Shown here: piece by piece, positions 35,386 to 46,076 of the stretch
Numbering within the stretch: the stretch's first letter is position 1
Layout of the letters: every line of letters starts with the position of its first letter
Source of the DNA: Prinia subflava
Taxonomy: Eukaryota; Chordata; Aves; Passeriformes; Cisticolidae
Direction: 5' to 3'
Assembly: GCF_021018805.1 (NCBI RefSeq)
Contig: NW_026960607.1
Coordinates: 1,862,501-1,926,500 of the forward strand
DNA: 64,000 nt
Notes under the pieces: model-generated
The model's input: the letters and a program-made list of their open reading frames with translations, nothing else
Databases searched by the model: none
Told to the model about the DNA's origin: nothing
Made by a program: the position numbers and the translations under genes

Positions 35386-38300
35386 CTTTGTTGGTCTAAA
35401 AGTTTCTACAGCCCACGACTGGACTCCACGAGGGACCTTTTTCACACGCGTGTAGTGTATCCAGGGTTCTACTCTAGCCACTTTGACTGCTGTAAAGGTG
35501 GTTAGCAGTACCTGATGGGGACCAGTCCACTTCTCTTTCAGTGGTTCTTCGTTCTAGGTTTTGATGTATACCTCATCTCCTGGTTCGATATTGTGGACTG
35601 GATTCTCTAGGGCTAGTGGTCTGTTTCACACGAGAACACTTCGGAGCCGAGCTAGAGTTTTCCTGAGGGACAGAACATAATTATACACATCTTGTTTCTC
35701 TGTGACATGAACATTTGGATTGGGGTTAGGAGATTCATATGGTTTCCCATACAATATTTTATAAGGACTAACTGACATCTCACTCCTAGGCTTTATCCGA
35801 ACCCTCAGCAATGCGATTGGCAAAGCCTGTGGCCACTGCAGTTTGGCTTCTTGGCATATTTTACTGATCTGCCTCTTTAGTGTCTGGTTCATTCTTTCTA
35901 CTTGCCCACTTGACTGGGGTCTCTACGGTGTGTGGAGGTCTCAAGATATTCCCAATAACTTGCTTACCTCTTGTACTACCGTGGCTATGAAGTGTGGGCC
36001 TCTGTCTGATGATATCCCTAGGGGCACCCTAAACCTGGGAATGATCTCCTGTAATAACTACTTAACTGTTTCCTTTGCTTGGTTTGTGCGACAGGGAAGG
36101 GCTTCTGGCCATCTAGAAAACGTGTCAACTCTTACTAACAGGTATTTGTATCCCCGAGTTTTTGGCAGTTCTGCAAAATCTACTTGCCAATAGTCTCCTG
36201 GTTCTATTCCTATCCGAATTCTGCCTAATTGTGCCTGTCGTCTAGCTACGGGATTGTTTTTTAGACAGATTTCACATTTAGACATTACTGACTTGGCCAT
36301 TGTTTGCATCCGTACTGAGATTAGGTATTGTCTTAGCTACTTTACCAACGCCTCTGCACCCTAGTGATACTCATTATGTTTTACCTGTAAAATTTCTCTC
36401 ATTACTAAAGGAGGTATCACTATTTGCCCTTGTGCGGTTACATACTACCTTTCTGCGTTCTTCTGTGCCTTCAGCAGTTGTGCTAGTCTGTCATCTTCGA
36501 TTGTATAGTTTGGCTTCGGAGGCAAATTAAATTGAGAGATATTAAGTCTTGATGGTATCAACGCTATTGTTTTCTGCACCTCTCGCGCTACCTGACGGGC
36601 TGCCTAATCTGCTTTTCGATTTCTTTCACAAATTTTGGAGTTGCCTGATTGATGTGCCTTGCAGTGCATGATTGCTACTTGTTCAGGTTTTTGTACTGCA
36701 TCTATCAATTGTAGGACTGCATCTTGATGTTTAATATTTGTCCCTTGGGAGGACAGCAGTCTTCTTTCTTTCTATAAAGCTCTGTGTACATGCACTACTC
36801 CAAAGGCATATTTGGAATCAGTCTAAATATTCACTGTCTTCCCTTCACTCAGCTCGAGTGCTCTGGTTAATGCGATTAGTTCTGCCCTTTGTGCAGACGT
36901 GTTAGGTGGTAGTGATTTTGCCTCTATTACTACATCAATTGTAGTTACCGCATATCCTGCGTATCTGGCTCCGTTCTCTATGAAGCTGCTTCTATCTGTA
37001 AAGAGTTCCTACTCTGGTTGCTCCAGGGGGACATCTTTCAGATCTGTTCTTGCTGAATAAGTGTGCTCGATGACTTCTAGACAGTCGTGCTCTAATGGGC
37101 CTTCCTCAGCTGTGGCACCTAGAAATAGAGCTGGATTCAAGAGGTTAGTTGTTTTTAGTGCAACATCATCCTGCTCAGTCAGGGTTACTTGAAACTTCAT
37201 CATCCGGCTTGGAGAGAGCCAATGGCCCCCCTTTTGTTCCAGGACTGTAGTTACCATGTGTGGCACATAGACATCTATGTGTCTTCCCATTGTGAGCTTC
37301 TTGGCTTCCTGTATCAGCAGCACGGTAGCTGCCACTGCCCGCAGACATGAAGGCCATCTGGCACTTACGTTGTCGAGTTGTTTGGAAAAGTAACCCACCG
37401 GCCTTTTCTAGCTTCTCAGTCGTTGGGTCAGGACTCCTAGTGCTAGTCGCTGCCTTTCATGCACGTACAGCTGAAAGTCTTTAGACAGATCAGGTAACCC
37501 TAAAGCAGGAGCAGTTGTCAGTGCTTTCTTTAATTTCTGGAAGGCCTCTTTCTGTGGTTTGCCCCAGGTGAACGGCTGCGTCTTCTGAGCCTCATACAAG
37601 GGTTTTGCAATCAGTCTATAGTCTATGATCCACAGGCGACACCACCCTGTCATTCCGAGGAAGATCTGCAGCTCGTGTAGATTCTGGGGCTCTGGAATAG
37701 CACAGATAGCTTGAATACGATTAGTACCCAGTTTTCTCTGCCCTTGTGAGATTTCACATCTCAGGTAAATCACAGTCTGTTGGGCAATTTGTGCTTTTCT
37801 TCTGGATACTTTATACCCTCCCATTCCTAATGAATTTAAGATCTCAATGGTTACTTTTATGCAGGTCATTTCTTCCTTTGTTGTAATCAAAATGTCATCT
37901 ACATACTGGAGTAATAAATATTAGTCTCTTGGTACTTGCCCTTCTCTGGTCCAGATTTCCAGTTCTTTTGCCAGTTGACTTCTAAAGAGAGTGGGCGACC
38001 CCTTGTACCTCATCGGTAATCGAGTCCAGGTGAGCTGAGTTTTTCTTTCACTTTCTGGATGTTCCCACTCAAAGGCAAATAGTTTCTTACTTTCTTGGTC
38101 AAGGGGTATACAGAAGAAAGCATCTTTTAAGTCAATTATAGTAAACTATTTATATATCTCTTTTACGGATGCTAACAATGTATAGGGATTGGCAACTACT
38201 GGATGAATGTCTTTTGTTATTTCATTTATACCTCTTAAATCCTGTACAAGTCTATACTCACCATTGGGTTTCTTCACTGGGAAAATTGGGGTGTTGTATT

Positions 38301-40542
38301 CCGATTTACATTCTTCTAGAATTTGATATTTTAAAAATTTATCAATGGTCTTTGCTATTCCCTGTCGTGCTTCTGGTTTTATAGGGTATTGTTTGATTCG
38401 TACAGCCTTTGCTCTTTCTTTTAACTCTACATGTACTGGTTGTGCTAATTTAGATCTTCCAGGTACATCTGTTTCCCAGACAGAGGGAATTACTGCATCT
38501 TCTACTTCTTTAGGAATATTAGAAATTGGTTTTTCTTTTATCATCAAAATCTTTCTTGTCTTAGACTCCGGAATTTTCATTACGAGTTCACCATTTTCAA
38601 AAGTAATTACTGCCTCCAGTGCTGCCAGTAGATCGCGCCCTAAGAGCGGAGTTGGGCAGTCTGGCATGTATAAGAATTCATGGGTCAAGATCTTATCTTC
38701 AAAGCTCAGTTCTAGGGGTTGCAAGAATGGCCGTACTTCCTCCTTCCCTGTGGCTCTAACGACTGCTGCTGACTTGTTCCCGATTTGCTCCTCAAGATAA
38801 TTTAGTACAGAATGTGTGGCCCCCGTGTCAATGAGAAAATCTACGTCTTTTCTTTCTAAATGCAAAGTCACCATGGGCTCTCTTGATCTTGGCTCCCTCT
38901 CATGTAAAACCATGACCCTGGCTACACCCTCTAGCTGATGCTCACTACTTTGATTAAACATACTGTCTAACTGAGGCTGACCATTCTGGCTAAACTGGTT
39001 TGGACACTCCCTTTTCCAGTGTCCCTCTATCTGACAATATGCACACTGATTCAGACCTAATCTACTATGACTAGAACCTCTGCCAAAGCCACTTCTATTA
39101 ACGCTACGACCACCTCTACTACGTCTTCGCCCCTGTCTCTGTAAGACTGCCAAAAGGCTTTGCCCCTGTTTCTTGACAATTTCTCTGTCCCTGTTATTAT
39201 AAACTTTCCAGGCAACCTCTAGGAGTTTATCTAAGTTTTTTAACTCTTCACCTTCTAGTTTCTGTAGCTTTTTCCTAATATCTTCCTGTGCCTGACCCAG
39301 AAAAATAAAGGCAAGCTGAGTTCTTCCTTGCTCACTGTCTACTTGAAGATCAGTATATCTTCTAGCTGCTTCTTTAAGTCTTTCTAGAAAGGCAGTGGGA
39401 GATTCTTTCTTTTTCTGTCGAATTTCATACAACTTAGACCAGTTCATACTCTTAGGTATTGCCTGTTGAACACCAATTGAAATTTACTCTTGATATCTCT
39501 TTAGCTTTAACATATCCACTCCAGAGGGGTCATTAGCATCCCACTCTGGGTCTGCAGTGGGAAAATTATAATCTAGTGTCTCTGTCACTAAACCATTTCG
39601 TATGTCTTCTCTAGCTCTTTCTCTTGCTGCTCGAAGAACCATATCTCTCTCTGTCTCATCTATCAGAGTGTCTAATATGACATGAATATCTTCCTAATCA
39701 GGGTTCTGAGTTTTCATTATCATCTTAACTACACGAGCTACCTTATCTGGGTTTTCTCTATACGTTCTGGCTGATTGTTTCCATATAACTAAATCAGCAG
39801 GTGAAAAGGGTACCTTTACAAAGACGGGTCCATTAGTTCCCACCCCTTGCCTTAGTGGTGCAATAATCGTTCTCTTTTGTTTGCCTGATTTTAATATACC
39901 CTTTCCTGCCTGAGGCCACTCTAGGGCTAGTTTTCCTCGTGTTCGGTGAGCTACTGGGGCGTCTAGTTCATTTGTTTCACTGTCACTGTGGGGGTGAAAC
40001 ATATTGTGCTGGCGCGAGCGAGGGGGGGGTGTAAGAGAATCAGGTGGGGTCAGGGTGAGCGGGGTAGAACTTGGTGTTGAGGGGGCCGTGGTGGTTCCAG
40101 GAGCCATGGGAGATACCAATAATTCCGATTCCAGTTCGTCTCTTTTTCTCTCTAAAATTTCACTTAAAACTGCATGTTCTATACAATGCTTATTTTGGAC
40201 GCAAGCCAGACACTTATTATTCTCAAGCTTCATTGCTTTCATTTTGTCAAGCCACAAAACCGGTTTCTCAAGCAAGCACAGAAATAAGTCAATATATGGT
40301 AATTGTTCTACCCTTTCATCTTGTGTACAAAGCAATCTAAGTTGCATAATAACCTTCACATCAAAAGACCCGTTTTTCGGCCACCTCTGATTTTCAGGCA
40401 AAGCGTATTTTGGCCAGTGAACATTACAATATTTAATCAACTTATCTTTTCGTAATTCCTGACCGAAGTTCTCCTCTTTCTAATGTGCCAACAAACAACC
40501 CAACGGAGAAGAACTTGGTATAGAGGCATTATTGCTGCCTAA
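35365..40542 (-). pseudogene. gag-pol: Inner provirus gag-pro-pol, single frame with 18 premature stops
   Basis: All segments share one frame over about 5.2 kb: matrix with a PSSSPLGCLL start region, a Pro-rich linker, capsid, nucleocapsid with CAYCQIEGHWKREC (near 39030), protease LIDTGATHSVL (near 38830), RT with YVDD (near 37895), RNase H with LFTD (near 37000), and integrase with a DFAEL and DRGPHF core. The natural pol stop is TAA at 35365. Premature stops start at 40480, 39694, 39484 (TAA), 38146, 37921 (TAA), 37408, 37009, 36823, 36772, 36604, 36445, 36361, 36337, 36058, 35941 (TGA), 35923, 35626 (TGA) and 35554; the rest are TAG. No stop separates nucleocapsid from protease. The expected initiator position (40540-40542) reads TTA, so no ATG start is visible. 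Confidence 0.92.
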
Positions 40543-40854
40543 AACTTTTTTTAACTCTTTTAGTTTCTCTATATTACAGATACATAAAAACCACAGATGT
40601 CGAACCTGCAACGCTTTCGCGATGTCTGACGGACGGCTGCCTAGGCAATACCACCAGGAATTCCTTTTGCCCAACCAAGCGTAGCTTTCGCTGCGTTTTA
40701 ATGGCAGGCCCCCAGACCAGAGAATAAAGAACCTTACCTCTCACCAGGGGTCGTTGTGAGCGGCGAGGGTCGCGGCTCCGATGGGCTCCCCGAGAAATTA
40801 CCCGGTGCCGGCTGGAGCGTGATCGGGTCGCGGGGTCCTGGCTGCGCCCACAAG

Positions 40855-40872
40855 GTCCCATCTGGGTCGCCA
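40855..40872 (-). promoter_or_regulatory. Inner provirus primer-binding site, tRNA-Arg-like
   Basis: The minus strand reads TGGCGACCCAGATGGGAC, four bases after the 5' LTR. From memory this complements the 3' end of vertebrate tRNA-Arg(CCG) over 18 nt. Arg-primed class I ERVs are known. The tRNA assignment should be confirmed by alignment. Confidence 0.75.
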
Positions 40873-40876
40873 AAAA

Positions 40877-41268
40877 TGTTAGCGTAGGAAAACATATAAC
40901 CACACAGAGGCGATCATATGCGGTTCTTTATTCCAGCGCGCGGGACACCGGGGTGATAATACACCCAAATCTGATGTCCAAAGCATACAGAGTCGATTCG
41001 TGATTTTTATAGTTTAAATTATACACATGTTAACTAACCCCCACCCCTAGATACTGATTATCCTATTCCTTAGTTACTATCTTAAATCATACCTACGCTT
41101 CTACCCTGATCCACACTTGATTTGGTTAAAACAATAGCATGGAGCTGTTTACCGAAACTGACGCTTGTTCCCAGCTAGCTGCGTCAAGTTCCAGTTGTAC
41201 GTTCTCTACTTTCCTCCCCCTATACATTACTCAATCTAGAAATTATATTTTTTAACCCTCCACCAACA
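40877..41268 (-). repeat. Inner provirus 5' LTR
   Basis: 392 bp and one difference from the 3' LTR. It lies next to the primer-binding site, which fixes it as the 5' LTR of the minus-sense provirus. Confidence 0.95.
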
Positions 41269-42419
41269 CATCCACTGCGGTATCTGGCTGTTGTAAAAGG
41301 CGTGGAAGTGTTTACCACACCAGCTGCTTCCATGCCCTTCCCAGAGTTTGAACTCTGTGACATTCATGAGGCATGAAAACAGCTGCTTTAAATCAGCAGG
41401 AACAACTGCCGCATTAGAAAGATCGGCTGTAAGGAGACCACGGAAGTACGGGCTTTCCCTTCCGTACTCTCTGTGGGCTTTACAGAGATCCTTAATCAAC
41501 TCTTGGGAAAAAGGTTGCCAATTCGGACTGTCACTGGTGTCCCCCCAGGAGTGCCTGAATGTCACCGGAGCAGCAGTGAAACAAGCCTGCTGACTCCCTG
41601 GTTCCCAGTTGTTTACTTCCTGGTTCCGACCATGGGAACCGGAAGCGTCACCGTGGGAACCAAGCAAACAACATGACCGACTTCCGGGGTGGGGACACGC
41701 CAGGAACTCCGCCTGTGGCTCCGCCTGGCAGGCGGGTCCGTGGGTGGGCTCGGGGGCAGGGCAGGTGGGTGGGGTAGAGGACGGGAGGGGGTGGGGGGAA
41801 GGGTGGGGAGAACGAAGAGGATTGTGGGGACAAGGAGCGGGGGGTGGTGAATGGACCACGCGGTCCCCACCATCTTGGACGTCACAGCCACCACCATGAG
41901 GCTTCTGTGGCACAGCAACTTTAAAATAAACTTTTGGCTTGGAACTGGGAGAAATCGGGGTGGGGGAAGGGCTTCTAGACGCCGGGCCAGGGCTCCTAGA
42001 AGCATCCCGCGCAGTCCGGCATAGACTACGCAGGCGGGGGGAACAGGAATTTTGAAAAGAGCCGGGGCTGGTAGACCTTTTGTCTGCCGCTTTCCTTAAA
42101 ATTCCTTTTTTGCAGGGAGAGGGTTTGGGGCTGCGGGAAGGGCGAACTGGGGCAAGCTGTCCTCGCAATGGCTCTTTTTCAAATTCTCTGAATTCCGCCG
42201 CGGCGGCTTTGAGCTGCAGAATTAAGGCCGCAAATTTTTGCAGGTCTCTGCTTTTTGCATCTGCCAAATCTGCCAATTTCTGCTCCGCAGCGCTCCAAAA
42301 ATGCGGGCTGCGGGCGTGTGCTCGCGAGATTTCCGGAAAGTTCACACAAAGCCATTGCGAAAATCGCTTTACACAACTTTTAGAAAACCTAGCTTTCTTA
42401 AATTCTAACAATTCAACTA
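41269..42419 (-). pseudogene. gag: Outer provirus gag, 5' part (matrix, Pro-rich linker, start of capsid)
   Basis: The minus strand encodes matrix helices (CVKRFSQWLCVNFPEI), a basic Ser/Pro-rich and then strongly Pro-rich linker, and the start of capsid with PNWQPFSQELIKDLCKAH. The frame is open throughout and is cut at 41268 by the inner provirus. At 42419 it continues in frame across the solo LTR (one TSD copy removed) to a start at 43174, so that LTR insertion is the only interruption on this side. Confidence 0.88.
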
Positions 42420-43123
42420 TGTGAAAAACGTGAGATGATTAATTCATGTTCTTATGATAAACTGGAAAATTATAAAGCTGTATAAATTTATATCAGGTAA
42501 AAGTCTATGTTTCAGGAGGTTTCTGCAGCAGATGGTGAAACTGACCACCCTGAAAATCAGGCGTCTCCATTCAGAAGGGAACAAAAGACTTTGCAGCCTT
42601 CTCAAGTATTGGGAGGGGACCTGTTGAGATGAGCCGGATCAGCAACTCACACCTCGGGAGCCACTTTCACAGACCATCAAGCAATATCACCCATATCTCG
42701 AACATTCATCAACTATAAGGATCCATAAAAACTGAATATTAACACATGGACTTGGGAGGGGAGCTCTTTTTCAATCCGACCGGAGACGAATTTGGGTTTG
42801 AATAGCTAACCAAGAAACAAAGGGAAATATGGGGAAATATTGCCAGAGGCAGAATAAAGAGTATAAAAACCAAGCCTCGAACATGGCAAATTTGTGAACC
42901 CAGTTAGATACACCGACTGCCAGGTCCTGTGTCTCTGGGGTCACCCTTGGCTCAACTTTTCCCGGGAGAAATTCTGTCAAGTAAGTGTCGCTGTTTGTGG
43001 GGTTCGTATTGTTTTGTTTTTATTGTTTAAAATTGTTATAATTTGATTCCAAATTTTGTGATTTGAATTTTAATAAACCAAATTATTGAATTTGGCAATA
43101 AATTTGTCCTGGCGTTTATAACA
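42420..43123 (+). repeat. Solo LTR of the third-provirus family inside outer gag, TSD AACTA
   Basis: It opens TGTGAAAAACGTGAGATG and closes GGCGTTTATAACA. AACTA flanks both sides (42415-42419 and 43124-43128), a perfect 5-bp duplication. AATAAAG and TATAAAA lie near 42855-42870. Its sense is opposite to the host provirus. It belongs to the same family as the LTRs at 49057 and 57281. Confidence 0.92.
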
Positions 43124-43174
43124 AACTAGAACCTTAAAAATCCCATCCTGTACTGACGAGGAAGAGGCACCCAT
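43124..43174 (-). pseudogene. gag: Outer provirus gag start (myristoylation-type N-terminus)
   Basis: A minus-strand ATG at 43174 in a GAGATGG context begins MGASSSSVQDG. Gly at position 2 is the usual myristoylation signal of retroviral matrix proteins. The codon run continues in frame with 42419 once the solo LTR and one AACTA copy are set aside, which supports this start. Confidence 0.82.
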
Positions 43175-43853
43175 CTCCTTCCCCGTTTAGATCTTAAATC
43201 GGCACTTTTCCCAAACCGAGATCGAGAAAATAAATGTTTAAAAGAAAAAAAAACGCTGCGTCTTTAAAAGACCGGCACCTCGCACTCGCTAAATCTGCGA
43301 ACCCGACCGGCGCACAGCGCGAAAAGAAAAAGCGGCTGCCACAAACACGCTCCTTCTGAGCGACCGCCGACCGCCACGCGAGCGGCTGCACACACACGCG
43401 CACACCCGCGCTCGCGCTCAAAACAAAAATCGCGAAAACAAACCAAAAGAAAGAAAAGCGCCAGGAAAAACCGAAAACCGGCGAATGAGCAAAAGCGCTC
43501 CGCTCCCAGCAGTCGCGCGACCAGCCTCTCCACGGACTCGCTCCGACGGCGGCTTCCCAAAACCGAAACCCGCTCCGCAGAAACAGCAGGGATACTTCCC
43601 AAATTCCTGGCGGTGGATGCAAAAACCGATCTTAGGGTACCTCTGCTTTTGGGGGAGACGCCTTCCCTCGAGTGCAAAGAGGGTGGCGCTACCTCCCCGT
43701 TGCTCCGGGAGCTCTTCCTCGAGTCCACGAGGCTGCTTCGACCGAAGCTGCTTGCAATTCTCACGGACCGCGATTTCAGACCACGCGCCTGGCGTGGGGT
43801 CTACCAGTCCTTTTTCCGTGGGCTTTCGAGACCTCCATGGATCTCTTCTCAGC
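43175..43853 (-). other. Outer provirus 5' leader
   Basis: About 680 bp of CpG-rich leader between primer site and gag. Several overlapping open frames here are compositional. None looks like a known retroviral product. A packaging signal and major splice donor are expected here but were not identified. Confidence 0.65.
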
Positions 43854-43871
43854 CTCACGGCTTGGGCGCCA
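43854..43871 (-). promoter_or_regulatory. Outer provirus primer-binding site, tRNA-Lys-like
   Basis: The minus strand reads TGGCGCCCAAGCCGTGAG seven bases after the 5' LTR. The first ten bases match the primer site for tRNA-Lys(1,2) used by betaretroviruses, and the rest diverges from what I remember of that tRNA. Confidence 0.65.
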
Positions 43872-43878
43872 CAATTTA

Positions 43879-44392
43879 TGTCACGGTGCTGTTTCAAGAC
43901 CTCAGCGTCTCCACGCACGGCTAGCCCGGGCACCGCGACATGGGTCGAGGATCAGTTCGTTCGCCAGGCGATGATACTGATTCCTGTGGGTTCCTGTTAT
44001 GAGAGCTCTTTGGCAGCGGTCTTAAAGTGACAAAGCAGAGGCAGGGTGGGAGGCTGCGAGGTAGCGATGTTTATTGTGCAGCAAGCGCGATCTCTCGCGC
44101 CTGCGTTTGCTCTCGCAACTTCCCAAGGGCGGTTCTGCGTACACTTTTATACAGAGGGTGTCAGGGAGGGGTAAAGGTGAAACAACCAATAGAGGGAGTT
44201 ATAGGGACCGTTAGACAGGTGCAATATTCAACTTTTGCCAACCAGGGGACAGGGAGAAATACAAAATTAGCGGGCTTTCTGACGGACAGAAAATTGACAG
44301 TTACGTCACTTGCCGCAGGGGTACACGTGGATGAGGAGGGAACAAAGGAACATATAACAAACTCAATAAACTAAATTTCACACACCGCCACA
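43879..44392 (-). repeat. Outer provirus 5' LTR
   Basis: 514 bp. It is placed as the 5' LTR by its adjacency to the primer-binding site. AATAAA-like and TATA-like signals are compatible with minus-sense transcription. Confidence 0.92.
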
Positions 44393-44812
44393 TCATCTAT
44401 CTATGGAAATATCACCAAACAAGAACCTTTCTTTTTTGTAGTAGGATATTAACACCTGGCTTTATCTTTTTATTAAAAAAGATTGCAGGAACTGGAGTTG
44501 AAGACTAAATTTAAATATTTATTAATCTACCTCCAGCAATCCAGAGCACTTTCACTCACTAATCTTTAACTTTTACCATGATACTGGGAAGAAAATCAAA
44601 TTACCAAAAGGGAATGTGTATTCTCTCTGCATGTATGGATGGAAGCTCTTTTCAAATCCTGCTGTAAGATTTTAGAGCTTTAGATCTCAGGGCATTTCTT
44701 GGTATGTTTCTGAAGGAGATGGCAGCATGGTGAGAAGACAAATTTAGTTTTACTTTGAAATAGGAGAAATGGACACAGCTTGAATATTTTGTGTGTGCTT
44801 TTTCATCAATAG

Positions 44813-44911
44813 GGATGTGCCAGATGAGCTCCCAGTGTGGGTTGGTGCAAATGAAGCTAAGAAGGGTTGTGTGATTTCACAAGTTGGTGATAATGTCTTT
44901 GCTGCAGTCAA
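44813..44911 (+). CDS. HPF1: HPF1 exon 4
   Basis: Acceptor TTTTTCATCAATAG, then GGATGTG, which completes the Arg codon begun in exon 3. The exon encodes [18 protein letters not shown] and GDNVFAAV and ends AA before GTAAGG. The frame is intact. The outer provirus inserted 420 bp upstream of this acceptor, leaving the splice signals untouched. Confidence 0.92.
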
Positions 44912-45927
44912 GTAAGGTTCATATTTACTTATATTTATAAAGAACAGGATAGAGAGAAATTGATAATTGGAAGGTGGGATGTGGAACAATGAAGCTAACT
45001 TATTATATGTCCTTCTTAAGAAACCCTCACTTATTTTCTGCCTCTGCTGGCAAGTTTTAAGATTCTCTCAAAAGCCTTTGTAGGCTTTTTGACAGTGTTT
45101 TCCTTTCAGAACTAAAATTGATAAGTGTTAATTATGTTATTCCTTAAATATATTGTCAGTGACAGGCTCTAAATTGGAAAAAATATCCACTTGGTATGTT
45201 AAAATAATTTTGTAAGTAGACAAAGGGCACCTCAAACAGTGGGGAAGGAAATCTGAGCATCATAGTAGGTGAATAATATTTGGCTCTTGTTCTTGCCTAC
45301 ATTAAAATACATATTTTTTGTATATAATTAATATCTACAAGAGGTACAATTTCTGCCCTGTGGCAGGATAATACTGACATGGATATGTAGTTCAGTCTGA
45401 TTCACAGAGCTTCACATGCTGCTGCGGGAGGAATGTAAACAACTGATCTCATCCCTGCTGGTTAAAAATGGAAAGCTCTCTAAGGACACTCACGTGTCAG
45501 TAAAAGCAGACTGAAGAATGGCGTCTGCAAAAGAACCCTTGTGCAGTACAGAATTAAACAAGGACATTTGTTTTGAAAGTGCCATGGGGAAGCTCATAAA
45601 TATGTATTTTGGACATGACTTGGATGACAAATGGTGTATATGGTATGGAAACAGCAAATTGAATTCTTAAGATAGGAAGATGAACAGTTACTGAGGCTGG
45701 GAGAACCTTCAGCACCTTGCATAAACTAGATTGTAATGCAGGTACAGATAAGAAAAGCCCAAGTACTAGCTGTGACAAACTATTTCCTCTTGTTAAGAGG
45801 CTTGCATTTTCAAGTCTCTGTATAAATAAATGCAGGACTGCTAATCTAAGTTGTTAAGATCTAGAGGTTTAATGTTTAAAAGGCTATTGATTTTTTTGTT
45901 TTCTTGACATGTTTCATCTGTTTGCAG
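44912..45927 (+). other. HPF1 intron 4
   Basis: About 1 kb of AT-rich intron with a canonical GTAAGG donor and TTTGCAG acceptor. No repeat was recognised. Confidence 0.75.
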
Positions 45928-46076
45928 ATTACTTTTGTCAAAAAAATTTAAGGAAGTGGCTGATAAAAAGAAAAATGCTGTTTTGAAAGACAGATGAAAA
46001 GCTAACAAGAACAGCAAAAGAACTGGGTTATTCTCTGGAACAAAAAACCCTGAAGATGAAACAGAGAGATAAGAAA
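45928..46076 (+). CDS. HPF1: HPF1 exon 5 with 2-nt deletion and premature stop
   Basis: Acceptor CATCTGTTTGCAG. The exon first encodes the conserved Lys-rich helix ([20 protein letters not shown]). Near 46051 the frame meets a TGA at once. The downstream residues, [17 protein letters not shown] and MKQRDKK, are only readable two bases out of step, so two bases are missing at about 45990-46000 relative to the family. The exon then ends AAGAAA before GTATGA in the right phase for exon 6. Translation would stop about half way through HPF1, before the catalytic region. Confidence 0.88.

Larger units (their letters stand above)
33105..41268 (-). mobile_element. Inner provirus: gammaretrovirus-like ERV, hypermutated, young
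   Basis: Two 392-bp LTRs (33105-33496 and 40877-41268) differ at only one base, so the insertion is recent. CATC on both outer sides (33101-33104 and 41269-41272) is a 4-bp target duplication inside the outer provirus's gag. The minus strand carries gag, protease, RT, RNase H, integrase and env in full length and order. Gag-pro-pol lies in one frame and env in another, overlapping the pol end. No frameshift is seen in either, but about 35 premature stops are present, nearly all TAG. That pattern points to G-to-A editing of tryptophan codons during reverse transcription rather than slow decay. Confidence 0.95.
27650..44392 (-). mobile_element. Outer provirus: betaretrovirus-like ERV in HPF1 intron 3
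   Basis: Two 514-bp LTRs (27650-28163 and 43879-44392) flank minus-sense gag, pro-pol and a collapsed env. Flanking hexamers CCATCT and TCATCT match at five of six positions, consistent with a 6-bp duplication. Class II affinity rests on the Lys-like primer site, an A-AAA-AAC frameshift heptamer at the end of gag, and the form of RT and integrase. The LTRs differ at roughly a dozen positions, so this insertion is clearly older than the provirus nested inside it. Two later insertions split gag: 33105-41268 and 42420-43123. Confidence 0.93.

Noticed and set aside
41609..41899. Gly/Trp-rich plus-strand frame
   Set aside because: It is antisense to the Pro-rich linker of the outer gag.
43264..44030. 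Five overlapping open frames of 100-180 codons in both strands
   Set aside because: They lie in the CpG-rich leader and 5' LTR of the outer provirus. No retroviral or host motif was seen, and overlap in all frames suggests composition only.
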